A stretch of 64,000 bases of DNA from JAANXG01 sp034520625 (GTDB lineage: Bacteria > Pseudomonadota > Gammaproteobacteria > Arenicellales > JAANXG01). The position numbers and the translations under genes are program-made. Below are positions 54,370 through 62,628 of this stretch, piece after piece. The stretch lies in the NCBI GenBank assembly GCA_034520625.1, contig JAXHNI010000009.1, forward strand, positions 620,001 through 684,000. Direction: 5' to 3'. Position 1 is the stretch's first letter, and each line of letters begins with the position of its first letter. The notes beneath the pieces are model-generated. The model searched no databases. It had not been told where the DNA came from and was given only the letters and a program-made list of their open reading frames with translations.

Positions 54370-55620
54370 TCAGCGGTAGCGGTCTATGCGAAACGGGGCG
54401 AGATCCAACCCGGTTTCGCGCCCGGCGGCCAGCCCCGCAAGGTGCCGTCCGGTTACGGCACCGCCGGTCAATCCCAGGTGTCCGTGGCCGAAGCCGTAGA
54501 ACACGTTCCGGTGTCTGGCCGACCGCCCGATCACGGGCAGGGAGTCCGGTGTGGCCGGCCGATGGCCCATCCAGGGCCGGCCATCGGAAAGATCAATGCC
54601 GCCAAACAGCGTCCGGGCCTGGCGCACCAGCATATCCGCCCGCGTCCAGTTCGGGGCAGCGCTCAACCCCGCGAACTCCACGGTACCGGCAAGCCGCAGG
54701 CCCATGTCCATGGTCGTGGCCATGAACCGGCGCTCGGCGAAGATGACCGGCCGTTCGGTGAGGATGCCGGGGTGGGGGAGCGTCATGTGGTAACCACGTT
54801 CGCTCTCCAGCGGAAACCGCTCGCCCAGTAGGGCGGAAAGCCGGTGCGACCACGCCCCTGCCGTCACGACGAACCGGTCGAAGGCGTGCTGGTCTCCCGA
54901 ATCCGTACGCAGGGCGACGACGCCCTCCGGGCCGAGCTCGAAGCCGGCGACCCGGGCGCGCAGATGCTCGCCGCCGCGGCCGAGGACCATGGCCGCAATC
55001 AGACGGCACAGCTCCCCGGGATTCGTGCAGTGCGCCGCGTCCGGGAAATACGCCGCCCTGGTGAAGACCGGGGCAAGCCCGGGCTCGAGCTGGCGAAGCG
55101 CTTCGGGATCCAGTTCCTCCACCCGGTGACCGTGACCGCGGACCAGGGCCCGGGCGCGTGCATCGCCCTCAAAGGCGGCGGCCGTTTCGTACACGGTCAG
55201 CGCGCCGGCCTGCTGCAGCAGGTGTGAGGCACCGGCGGCGTCCGTCAGCTCGAGGTAGGCTTCCCAGGCCGGACGGTACAGCCCGGCCAGCGCACGGGCC
55301 TGGGATTCATGGTGCGCGGCGGCTCGCATGAACCGGATCAGCCAGGGCACGGCCCGGGCCGCGTAGCCGGGCCGCACCGCCAGCGGCCCCGACGGCGTCA
55401 GCAGCCAGCCGGGGATCTTCTTCCAGATGCCGGGCATGGACATCGGCACCACGGCGTGGGCCGCGATCGCGCCCGCATTGCCGAAACTGGTCATGGTGCC
55501 CGGCTCTTCGGGATCGACAAGGGTCACCCGGCAACCCAGGCGCTGCAGAAAGGCGGCCGTGCACAGTCCGACGATGCCGGCACCAATTACCGCGACCCGC
55601 CCGCGGTTCTGTTGGGTCAT
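54370..55620 (-). CDS. DadA-like FAD-dependent amino acid dehydrogenase/oxidase
   Basis: DAO-family flavoprotein that deaminates an amino acid or amine. The 416-residue protein has an N-terminal FAD motif VAVIGAGIVGLCTAAFLQRL, the adenine/ribose Glu-type VDPEEPGTMTSFGNAGAIAA, ERGYHMTL-type substrate region and a C-terminal YGFGHGHLGLTGGAVTGRHL, all typical of D-amino acid dehydrogenase small subunit homologues. It converges on the PotC gene with a 16-base gap, which supports joint use of the transported substrate. Its real substrate is not known. Confidence 0.86.
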   Translation of the reverse strand: MTQQNRGRVAVIGAGIVGLCTAAFLQRLGCRVTLVDPEEPGTMTSFGNAGAIAAHAVVPMSMPGIWKKIPGWLLTPSGPLAVRPGYAARAVPWLIRFMRAAAHHESQARALAGLYRPAWEAYLELTDAAGASHLLQQAGALTVYETAAAFEGDARARALVRGHGHRVEELDPEALRQLEPGLAPVFTRAAYFPDAAHCTNPGELCRLIAAMVLGRGGEHLRARVAGFELGPEGVVALRTDSGDQHAFDRFVVTAGAWSHRLSALLGERFPLESERGYHMTLPHPGILTERPVIFAERRFMATTMDMGLRLAGTVEFAGLSAAPNWTRADMLVRQARTLFGGIDLSDGRPWMGHRPATPDSLPVIGRSARHRNVFYGFGHGHLGLTGGAVTGRHLAGLAAGRETGLDLAPFRIDRYR

Positions 55621-56292
55621 CGAAAGGCACCTCGTGATATGTGACGGGATATCGGCGACCGGGCCACCGCGCCAAACGGCGGGCGACCCGGGCGTTGGCG
55701 AGTATCAACGCGTGCGGCACCGCGTTCAAGATCCATTCCGCGCCGGCGGGCTGCGCCATTCAAAAATTCGCCGGGACATCGCCGGACTCGACCCGGGATG
55801 ATTCCTGATGCGATACGTAAGGTTAATGCCCGGCGATTTCCCGCCCGGTGCGTGGCCACTTCACCGGCATAGGCGTTGTCGGCGGACAGCCATTTCTCGA
55901 TGTCCCTGGCTCGCGACCCGAGGCGGAATCTGGCTTCATATACGCGTATCTCCGTCCGGGACGGTCCTTCTACCGCGCCTTTGATGCCAATGTGCTCGTA
56001 GAATATTTGCGGATGCATAGCGTTGACCACGGGTATATCCGCCACGATTACGGATGGGTAGGATCAGCTATATCTCTGACGGGTAAGGGCGGCAAAAGGG
56101 ATTGCGGAGTAGATCTTGGGAATGCACTCAAGCGGCTTCTGTTGCCGGAATGATGGCGTCGGCCAGCAAGGAACCCAGGTCGCGTAAAGAGCGCCCGGTT
56201 CGTGCGTTTCAGAGTATCGACACCCTCAGATATACTCCGGTACCAACCGTCTACCAACCATCAAATCCACTACACGCATGTTTGGCGGCAAT
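55621..56292. other. Gap of 672 bases without a recognised gene
   Basis: Between the divergent DadA-like gene and the second binding protein. Minus-strand frames (55617-56045, 55307-55759) and a plus frame (55848-56153) are open but match nothing I recognise and have no Shine-Dalgarno. The right end holds a promoter and a tandem 11-mer, listed separately. Confidence 0.6.
56208..56262 (+). promoter_or_regulatory. Promoter with tandem 11-mer operator before the second binding-protein gene
   Basis: -35 TTCAGA (56208-56213), 17 bases, -10 TATACT (56231-56236). Directly downstream are two head-to-tail 11-mers, TACCAACCGTC (56241-56251) and TACCAACCATC (56252-56262), across the start of transcription. 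This looks like an operator at which a regulator could block initiation; direct-repeat operators of this type are used by MocR and some XRE regulators. Confidence 0.6.
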
Positions 56293-57366
56293 ATGAAGAA
56301 GATACGCGGGTTCGGAAACAAAACCGTTTTGCTGTTGGCACTCCTGGTAGCGGCGTCATGGCCGCCGTTGTCCAGCAACGCATGGGGACGCGACTTCACG
56401 ATCGCGATGTGGGGCGGGGAGAATCAGCAATACCGCATCGACGCTTACGTTCGCCCCTATTTCGAAAAGCAGGGCCTGCCGTTCCTGCAGGACGTTTATC
56501 GCGGAGGATGGGGCAAGTTCCAGGCGATGAAGGACACCGGCGTCGTTCCGTGGGATGTCGTTCAGGTGGAATCGTCGGAGCTTGTGCGCGGCTGCGAGGA
56601 AGGCGTGTTTCTCGAGCTCGACTGGTCACGAATCGCGGACAAGTCCCTGTTCGTTCCCAACGGCGCCCGCCGCTGCGGCGTCGGCATGTCAGTGTGGTCG
56701 CTTGCCCTGAGCTACAACACGGAGCTCGCATCGGATGCGCCGAGCGAACTGGAGGCTTTCTGGAACCTCGACAAGTGGCCGGGGCGGCGGGCGATGCGCC
56801 AGGGCCCGAAGACCAATCTCGAGTTCGCGCTGCTTGCCGACGGGGTGTCCCCGGAGGATGTTTACGATGTGCTGTCCACGCCCGCGGGCGTAGACCGGGC
56901 GTTCGCCATGCTGGACCGGATCAAGCCCCATCTCCAGCTGTGGACGGCCGGCGCCCAGGCGGTGGAACTGGTTACCTCGGGCGAGGTCGTAATGGGATTC
57001 GGCTACTCTGGCCGGATCGGGCAGGGAAAGCTGGCCGGGCGGCCGATCGACTTCATCTGGGACCATGCGATCTACGACATCGACTCGTTCGTCATTCTGA
57101 GCGCCAGCCGTCATATCGACACGGCCTACGGGCTATTGAAGCATTACACGGAATTCCAGGATCACGCCGAGCTGTCCAATGCCATCGTTCACGGCCCGGC
57201 CCTGGTGCGGGCCGTCGAGGCGCTGGACCCGGAGACCCTGGCCATGCTTCCGGCGGGCTCGAACCTGGATAACGCGCTGTTTCTGGGCTCGGACCGGTCG
57301 ATCATGTTCTGGCTGGACAACCTCGAGACACTGACGGAGCGCTGGAACGCCTGGCTCAATCGGTAG
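56293..57366 (+). CDS. PotD-like periplasmic substrate-binding protein (2)
   Basis: Second receptor of the polyamine-type family, 357 residues. It has a signal peptide (MKKIRGFGNKTVLLLALLVA), DFTIAMWGGENQQYRIDAYV, VVPWDVVQVESSELVRGCEE and VVMGFGYSGRIGQGKLAG. Overall alignment with the receptor at 50.3 kb is clear but distant. ATG at 56293 is preferred over 56278, since only the former places GGCGG upstream. It converges on the permease gene that ends at 57384. Confidence 0.88.
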   Translation: MKKIRGFGNKTVLLLALLVAASWPPLSSNAWGRDFTIAMWGGENQQYRIDAYVRPYFEKQGLPFLQDVYRGGWGKFQAMKDTGVVPWDVVQVESSELVRGCEEGVFLELDWSRIADKSLFVPNGARRCGVGMSVWSLALSYNTELASDAPSELEAFWNLDKWPGRRAMRQGPKTNLEFALLADGVSPEDVYDVLSTPAGVDRAFAMLDRIKPHLQLWTAGAQAVELVTSGEVVMGFGYSGRIGQGKLAGRPIDFIWDHAIYDIDSFVILSASRHIDTAYGLLKHYTEFQDHAELSNAIVHGPALVRAVEALDPETLAMLPAGSNLDNALFLGSDRSIMFWLDNLETLTERWNAWLNR

Positions 57367-57383
57367 CCCGGCCTTCATCCGCC

Positions 57384-58199
57384 TTACGGACCGCCCCGGC
57401 CACTGAGCTTCTGCAGAAGCTCCACGACAATCAGCAGGGCCACGGACACGGCCATCAGGAAGACGGTTACCGCTATTATCGTCGGGTCCAGCTGATCCCG
57501 TATGCCGGCAAAGAGCTGCCGGGGCAGTGTAAGCGTCGTCGGTGACGACAGGAACACCGCAATCACCACGTCATCGAACGACGTTACGAACGCGAATACC
57601 GCCCCCGCCAGCACGCCCGGCATGATCAGGGGCAGGACCGTGTCGCGGAAAGCGCGCAGGGGCCGCGCCCCCAGGCTTTGCGCTGCGCGCATCAGCTCCG
57701 GGTCAATCCCCCGAAGCGCCGCCAGGACGGTTGCAAACACGAACGGGACGGCGATGACGGTATGCGTAATGATCAGCGGGGCGTAGCCGCCGAGCAGGCC
57801 CACCCGGGCGAAGAAGAAGTAGCTGCCGAGACCGATTACCACCACCGGCACCGCCAGCGGCGACAGGATTATCGCTATCAGCGCGCGCTTGTATCGAAAG
57901 TCTGTGGAAACCAGGCCATAAGCAGCCATGGTACCCAGAGGCGTTGCCAGCGCCGTGGTCGACAGTGCGACGACGACGCTGTTCTTAAGCGCATACATCC
58001 ACGGATAAGGCTCGAGGGCGCTCTGGAACCACTTCAGCGAGATGCCGGGCAGCGGGTAATGCATGAAGGAGTTCGGGCTGAATGCCAAGGGAGCCACGAT
58101 CATGATAGGCGCCACCAGGAATGCCAGAACCAGAAAAGCCAGAACAAATACGAACGCCGATCGTATCCGCCTGTGCACCCGGTATGAAACCGCCGGCAT
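57384..58199 (-). CDS. ABC importer permease, PotC-like (2)
   Basis: Permease of the second importer, about 271 residues, six membrane segments, with the EAA loop ELMRAAQSLGARPLRAFRDT. ATG at 58199 is given; an in-frame GTG at 58211 would overlap the preceding stop by one base (TAGTG), the coupling seen elsewhere in this region, and is a serious alternative. Last gene of a minus-strand ATPase-permease-permease operon. Confidence 0.9.
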   Translation of the reverse strand: MPAVSYRVHRRIRSAFVFVLAFLVLAFLVAPIMIVAPLAFSPNSFMHYPLPGISLKWFQSALEPYPWMYALKNSVVVALSTTALATPLGTMAAYGLVSTDFRYKRALIAIILSPLAVPVVVIGLGSYFFFARVGLLGGYAPLIITHTVIAVPFVFATVLAALRGIDPELMRAAQSLGARPLRAFRDTVLPLIMPGVLAGAVFAFVTSFDDVVIAVFLSSPTTLTLPRQLFAGIRDQLDPTIIAVTVFLMAVSVALLIVVELLQKLSGRGGP

Positions 58200-58210
58200 T
58201 CGTTCCGGCA

Positions 58211-59461
58211 CTAATTGATCCTGCCGGTAAGCGGACCGGCGGCGCGCGAGTACAGCGGATAGAGCGCGACGACCACGCCAAGAAGCACCAGCGACAACGC
58301 CGCAGCCATGCTCCAGTTGGCGGTGGTAAGGGCATTGTGCGCGATGACCGAGCCGATCATCTGATCCTGCGGCCCACCCACCAGTGCCGGCGTCACATAA
58401 AAGCCGACGCTCACGATGAACACCAGCACTGCGGCAGCGGCGACCCCGGGTGCGCTCTGGGGCAGGTAGACCGTGAAGAATGCGGCCAGCGGTCGGGCGC
58501 CGAGCGACTCTGCGGCCTGAACCTGGGTGGCGGCGATACCACGCATCACGGCGTACATCGGTAGGACGGCGAAAGGCAGGAGCACATAGACCATCGAGAT
58601 ATATACACCTGCGCGATTGAAGATCAGTGAAAGCGGCGCGTCCACCACGTCGAGCCACTGCAGCGCGTCATTGGCGATGCCGTCTTTCTGCAGGATCACC
58701 ATCCAGGCGACGGTCCGGACAAGGACCGACATCCAGAACGGGAGGAGCACGAGGAAAACCAGGACCCGCTCCAGTCGCCCGCGGGTGCGAGCCATCACAT
58801 GGGCCAGGGGATACGCCGCTGCCAGGCAGACCACAGTCACCACCAGCGCCATCCAGAGAGTACGTCCCAGCAGGGACAGGTATACACGCTCGTCGGGGGG
58901 GCGCAGCTCCAGCCCGCGCTTCCAATCCATTTCCATGTCCAGGGCGGCTGCCAGAAACCGGGGTGTCCACGCCTCGCCCGCGCGTTTGAGAGCTCGCCAT
59001 GTCTCGATCTCGTTCCAGGCCGCATCGATTGTCACCACGGCTTCCACCGGGTCGGATATATCGAGCTCATCGGCGATGCGCGCGGTTTTCATCAACAGGC
59101 TGCGAAACCCCGGACGCTCGCGATTGAGCCGTTCGGCCGCATCGGCCACGGTACGGGCCGCGTATGCCGTGCGCAGATCCCGGATCACGGCCGCGAATAC
59201 ATCGTCTCCGGGTCGGGATGTCCCGCGCCACTTCTCGAGCGCGGCGACGGTCCGTGGCATTGCCGTGGCGACGTCGGGCGAGTGGATGCCGGTCAGCAGG
59301 ATGTTGCCGACCGGCGCAGCAAAGAACGCCAGCAGGAAAACCAGAAGCGGCCCGGTCAGCGCGAGCCCCGCAAGCCCGCGGCGCCGACGGTTCGCGTCTT
59401 CACCCCGGCGGGCGGCATTACGCCTCTCGGCGCGGATCTCGTTCGATGCAGTTGGAGGCAT
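58211..59461 (-). CDS. ABC importer permease, PotB-like (2), with large periplasmic insert
   Basis: First permease of the second importer. At 416 residues it is about 110 longer than PotB: after membrane segment 1 (about 30-55) comes a hydrophilic, charged, mostly helical insert (about 57-180, from GIHSPDVATAM to LRPPDERVYLSL) before segment 2. Otherwise it has the normal six segments and EAA loop GIAATQVQAAESLGARPLAA. The N-terminus is Arg-rich and cytoplasmic. It starts 3 bases after the ATPase stop. Confidence 0.88.
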   Translation of the reverse strand: MPPTASNEIRAERRNAARRGEDANRRRRGLAGLALTGPLLVFLLAFFAAPVGNILLTGIHSPDVATAMPRTVAALEKWRGTSRPGDDVFAAVIRDLRTAYAARTVADAAERLNRERPGFRSLLMKTARIADELDISDPVEAVVTIDAAWNEIETWRALKRAGEAWTPRFLAAALDMEMDWKRGLELRPPDERVYLSLLGRTLWMALVVTVVCLAAAYPLAHVMARTRGRLERVLVFLVLLPFWMSVLVRTVAWMVILQKDGIANDALQWLDVVDAPLSLIFNRAGVYISMVYVLLPFAVLPMYAVMRGIAATQVQAAESLGARPLAAFFTVYLPQSAPGVAAAAVLVFIVSVGFYVTPALVGGPQDQMIGSVIAHNALTTANWSMAAALSLVLLGVVVALYPLYSRAAGPLTGRIN

Positions 59462-59464
59462 GCC

Positions 59465-60655
59465 TCAGTCTTCGATCGAGTCACGCTCCGGCGCGATAAC
59501 GGTAGCGAGGTCTTCCGGCCAGCTCAGGTATGCCATATCACCGATCGCAGCGTCGCGGCCCCGGGGGTGGCTGGGGTTTTTAACGGTAATCCGTCCGACT
59601 CCCGGGACGTCCACGACGAATCGGGTCTGGCCGCCCAGATAGGTGCTTTCCACGATTCGGCCCTGAAAGACGCCGGCCGCTGAAGGGGCATCCATGTGCA
59701 AGGCGATTCGTTCCGGTCGCACCACCAGCAGTCCAACCTCGTTGATCGGCGATACCGGGGAACGGCGGGCGCGGACACTGGCGCCGGTATCGAGAACCGC
59801 AGTGCACCACTGGTCGGTACGTCCAGGCCGGACTCTCACCGGTATCAGGTTGTTCTCCCCGATGAACCGGGCGATAAACTCGTTCTCCGGATGCTCGTAC
59901 AGCTCTTCCGGGCTGGCCATCTGCTGCAGCATTCCGCGCTGCAGAACGGCGACCCTGTCCGACATGGCAAGCGCCTCGCCCTGGTCGTGCGTCACGTAAA
60001 TGAAAGTGATTCCAATCGCATCGTGGAGGCGACGAATCTCGTACTGCATGCTCTCCCTCAGCTGGCGGTCCAGCGCCGAGAGCGGCTCGTCCATGAGCAC
60101 GATCGTCGGCTCGAAAACCAGGGCCCGCGCCAGGGCCACGCGCTGCTGCTGCCCACCGGAGAGCTGCCCGGGCCGATGGTCGGCTTCGCCATCCAGCTGG
60201 ACCGTACGGATGATGCGTCTCACGCGATCCTCGATCTCCCCTCTGGACAGACCGCGCCGCTGCAGCGGATAGGCAATGTTCTCCGCGGCGGTGCGATGGG
60301 GAAACAGGGCGTAGTTCTGGAACACGACGCCCATGTTCCGTCGATAGGGAGGTACTTCAGCCAGGGACCGCCCATTGAGCAGGATGCTTCCCGCCGATGG
60401 GTCAACGAAGCCGGCCAGCATCAACAACACGGTGGTCTTGCCGGACCCGGACGGCCCGAGCAGCGTAACGAACTCTCCCTGCTCTATCGACAGGGACAGG
60501 TCCTCCACCACCATTTGCTTGCCGTCGTAGGACTTGCTGACACCCTCGAACGCCAGATGCGAGCCGCGGGAACCGGTCGTCGTCCGGGTTTCCGGCGTGC
60601 TCGCGGAAGCAAGTACTGCCTTGTGGCTCATACGGTGCATACCCTGTCGGCTCAT
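59465..60655 (-). CDS. ABC importer ATP-binding protein, PotA-like (2)
   Basis: ATPase of the second importer. The 396-residue protein has Walker A LLGPSGSGKTTVL, signature LSGGQQQRVALARA, Walker B VLMDEPLSALDR, H-loop YVTHDQGEAL and a C-terminal TOBE domain. Three ATGs compete (60655, 60640, 60631), each with a modest AGG upstream; the longest is listed. First gene of its operon; about 240 bases separate it from the divergent ATP-grasp gene. Confidence 0.92.
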   Translation of the reverse strand: MSRQGMHRMSHKAVLASASTPETRTTTGSRGSHLAFEGVSKSYDGKQMVVEDLSLSIEQGEFVTLLGPSGSGKTTVLLMLAGFVDPSAGSILLNGRSLAEVPPYRRNMGVVFQNYALFPHRTAAENIAYPLQRRGLSRGEIEDRVRRIIRTVQLDGEADHRPGQLSGGQQQRVALARALVFEPTIVLMDEPLSALDRQLRESMQYEIRRLHDAIGITFIYVTHDQGEALAMSDRVAVLQRGMLQQMASPEELYEHPENEFIARFIGENNLIPVRVRPGRTDQWCTAVLDTGASVRARRSPVSPINEVGLLVVRPERIALHMDAPSAAGVFQGRIVESTYLGGQTRFVVDVPGVGRITVKNPSHPRGRDAAIGDMAYLSWPEDLATVIAPERDSIED

Positions 60656-60893
60656 TTGTTGAGAACCTGCGATCTGATCATCGACGACCCGCCGCCGGTT
60701 AAACCGGCAGGCGGGCGCGTCGCGCACACGCGTTGCCCGACGTTGTCCGACAACAATTCACGGCGGGATTCTATCACCGGCAATGCGCACACAACCCAAT
60801 GCGGATCATCCGGGCGGCGACTGGACGTTGAACACCTGCGCGCATTAGTATTGTGCACAGTCTGAAAATATTCGAACAAACGATACGGCGATC

Positions 60894-61862
60894 ATGATGT
60901 ATACGGGGGTCGCGGTGCGCTTCGCCACCGCTGGTTTCAACGTCCTGCTTCGCGCCAGGTATCGCCGCATCACCCGCCGCTACTACCGTCGCTGGGGGCG
61001 GCTACCGAACTACGCGAATCCATACTTCCACAGCGAAAAGGTCCAGTGGCGAAAGCTGTTCGACCGCAATCCATTGTTTCCGGTGTTCCTCGATAAGATC
61101 GACGTTCGCGACTTTGTCGCTGATACAGCCCCGGAGCTCAGTGCGCCACGCATCCTCTGGACCGGCACCGATCCTGATTCCATCCCGTACGAATCGCTGC
61201 CGGCGCGGTACGTCATAAAGCCGAACTGCCGCAGCGGCGACAGGCATTTCGTCATGGGGCCGGCGGATGTGAACAAGGAAGAGATTGCCGCCAAGTGCCG
61301 CCAGTGGTTGAGCAGGCCGTTTGGTCGCAAGGTGGGGGAATGGGGCTATCTCCCCGTTCGACGCCGACTGCTCATCGAGGAGTTCCTCGCCACGCATGCC
61401 GAGGAAGACGGGGTCACCGATTTTCGTTTTCACGTGTTCGACGGCCGGGTCCATATGATTTCGAGCGACTCCTCCCGGCTGGAGCACGCGACGCGAATTC
61501 CGCTCGGCAACAACACGTTTTATGACCGGACCTGGAACCAGCTGCCGTTCATCAAGGTCAACCGGCAATCGGAGATCGCGAAACCCCTGAGCAAGCCGAC
61601 GCAGATGGATTCCATGATCGCTTCGGCGGAAAAGCTGGGTGCCGGAATCGATCACGTGCGGGTCGACCTGTATCTGGCCGGCGACCGCCCTCACTTCGGC
61701 GAGATAACGGTCTACCCGTTGTCGGGGATGGAGCGGTTCGAGGTCGTGCCGGGGGCCGGGCTCCGGCACGTCGAGCCCTGGGAGATCTATATGAGCCGGC
61801 CGTGGAAGCTTCCGGACATCCCCCTGCCCCGCAGGCTCTACCGCGGCGTACGCGGACTGTGA
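60894..61862 (+). CDS. TupA-like ATP-grasp family protein
   Basis: Predicted ATP-grasp carboxylate-amine ligase of the TupA/glycosyltransferase-associated family (PF14305), members of which occur in polysaccharide and teichuronopeptide gene clusters. The 322-residue protein has KVQWRKLFDRNPLFPVFLDK, PARYVIKPNCRSGDRHFVMG, VRRRLLIEEFLATHAEEDGV, DFRFHVFDGRVHMISSD and HVRVDLYLAGDRPHFGEITV near the C-terminus with the metal-binding acidic residues. The N-terminus has an Arg-rich segment. No polysaccharide genes are nearby, so its role here is unclear. Confidence 0.8.
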   Translation: MMYTGVAVRFATAGFNVLLRARYRRITRRYYRRWGRLPNYANPYFHSEKVQWRKLFDRNPLFPVFLDKIDVRDFVADTAPELSAPRILWTGTDPDSIPYESLPARYVIKPNCRSGDRHFVMGPADVNKEEIAAKCRQWLSRPFGRKVGEWGYLPVRRRLLIEEFLATHAEEDGVTDFRFHVFDGRVHMISSDSSRLEHATRIPLGNNTFYDRTWNQLPFIKVNRQSEIAKPLSKPTQMDSMIASAEKLGAGIDHVRVDLYLAGDRPHFGEITVYPLSGMERFEVVPGAGLRHVEPWEIYMSRPWKLPDIPLPRRLYRGVRGL

Positions 61863-61884
61863 ACCCGCGGCACCGGGTCAGGCT

Positions 61885-62127
61885 CGTGTAGCCCGAGCCG
61901 CGATGCGTGTATGGCTCGGTTCCGCTCTGCGCTCCCGGCTGGAAGACGCATCGGAGCAGCTCGATCTTCCGGCCGAGGTTGGGCGACAGCAGCTCATCCA
62001 GGATTCCGCTGCTGAACGCCAGGCTGCGTCGATTCTCGGCGCGCACGACGAAGTCGCGGAGCGCCGAGTCCGTGCTGGAAGTGGAGGAGAAGAACCAGCT
62101 TATCGTTACGCCCAGGGCGCCAGGAGT
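61885..62127 (-). pseudogene. Remnant of an XRE-family regulator with cupin domain
   Basis: In one minus-strand frame the translation reads ALGVTISWFFSS, then VVRAENRRSLAFSSGILDEL, LSPNLGRKIELLRCVF and QPGAQSGTEPYTHRGSGYT. This is the middle of the XRE-cupin (PuuR-like) family: the end of the HTH domain, the linker and the first cupin strands. There is no start codon, the frame begins just after a TAG, and both the HTH and most of the cupin domain are absent. It is therefore a decayed fragment. PuuR-like regulators control polyamine use, which fits the neighbouring transporters. Confidence 0.7.
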
Positions 62128-62133
62128 CTAAGA

Positions 62134-62292
62134 TCAGCTGACCAGATCCGGTGGTCCCGAGCACGGCTGGCAGTTGGCGTGCGGGCGCGCGGGCTCGAGC
62201 TTGTAATATCCCTCCATCGCATCACAGCGCGGACAGCCGCCGGCGCTCCGGTAGAAGAATTCGTAGTCTGTTTCGTCCTGGGGTTCCGGCAT
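62134..62292 (-). CDS. Small CxxC...C..C protein (52 residues), uncharacterised
   Basis: Not recognised as a named family. The product has FFYRSAGGCPRCDAMEGYY followed by HANCQPCSG: two cysteine pairs spaced as CxxC-x17-CxxC, suggesting a zinc-binding knuckle. The pattern C-x-x-C...G...HxNC resembles the C-terminal region of phage Mu gpF-like (minor head) proteins but is too short to claim. GAGG lies 7 bases before the ATG at 62292. It is on the same strand as the neighbouring remnant and small basic frame. Confidence 0.55.
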   Translation of the reverse strand: MPEPQDETDYEFFYRSAGGCPRCDAMEGYYKLEPARPHANCQPCSGPPDLVS

Positions 62293-62319
62293 TGTGGCGC
62301 CTCGCAATCGAAATGTGCG

Positions 62320-62490
62320 TCAGAATCGACCGCGAAACAGGCCCGCGTCGGCCATGGCGATCATCCTGTCCGGTATTGCTGCGCGCCTTTCATTCTCGTC
62401 CGGACCGAGCGGCGCTGCAGAGAAGCGTTTGCGCACGGCGCGTTTAGCGATTTCCCTTCTCAGCGCACCCGGCCCCCCGGAGAAAGCCAT
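62320..62490 (-). CDS. Small basic protein (56 residues), uncharacterised
   Basis: A short Arg/Ala-rich frame: MAFSGGPGALRREIAKRAVR then KRFSAAPLGPDENERRAAIP and ending LFRGRF. It lies 27 bases upstream of the cysteine-rich small gene on the same strand. No clear Shine-Dalgarno is seen, so evidence is the intact frame and location only; it may not be real. Confidence 0.3.
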   Translation of the reverse strand: MAFSGGPGALRREIAKRAVRKRFSAAPLGPDENERRAAIPDRMIAMADAGLFRGRF

Positions 62491-62628
62491 ATTACTGCAT
62501 TTCCACCGCGAAAGGCAGCCGGAACTCGGGGATGGGCCCGGACTGAGGCAAATACCTGATCGAATTGGAAGAACATTGTGTTATTCGAGATGCGTCAACT
62601 CCGTTTCGAATTTGTGTTGACGGCAGGG
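62491..62628. other. Gap before the prenyltransferase gene
   Basis: These 138 bases hold no recognisable gene or terminator; small plus frames there are weak and lack ribosome sites. Confidence 0.5.

Noticed and set aside
55848..56153. 101-codon plus frame in the 55.6-56.3 kb gap
   Set aside because: No ribosome site, no similarity recognised, and a composition unlike neighbouring genes.
61903..62559. 218-codon plus frame in the gap after the ATP-grasp gene
   Set aside because: It is antisense to the regulator remnant and small frames, and reads without any recognisable motif.
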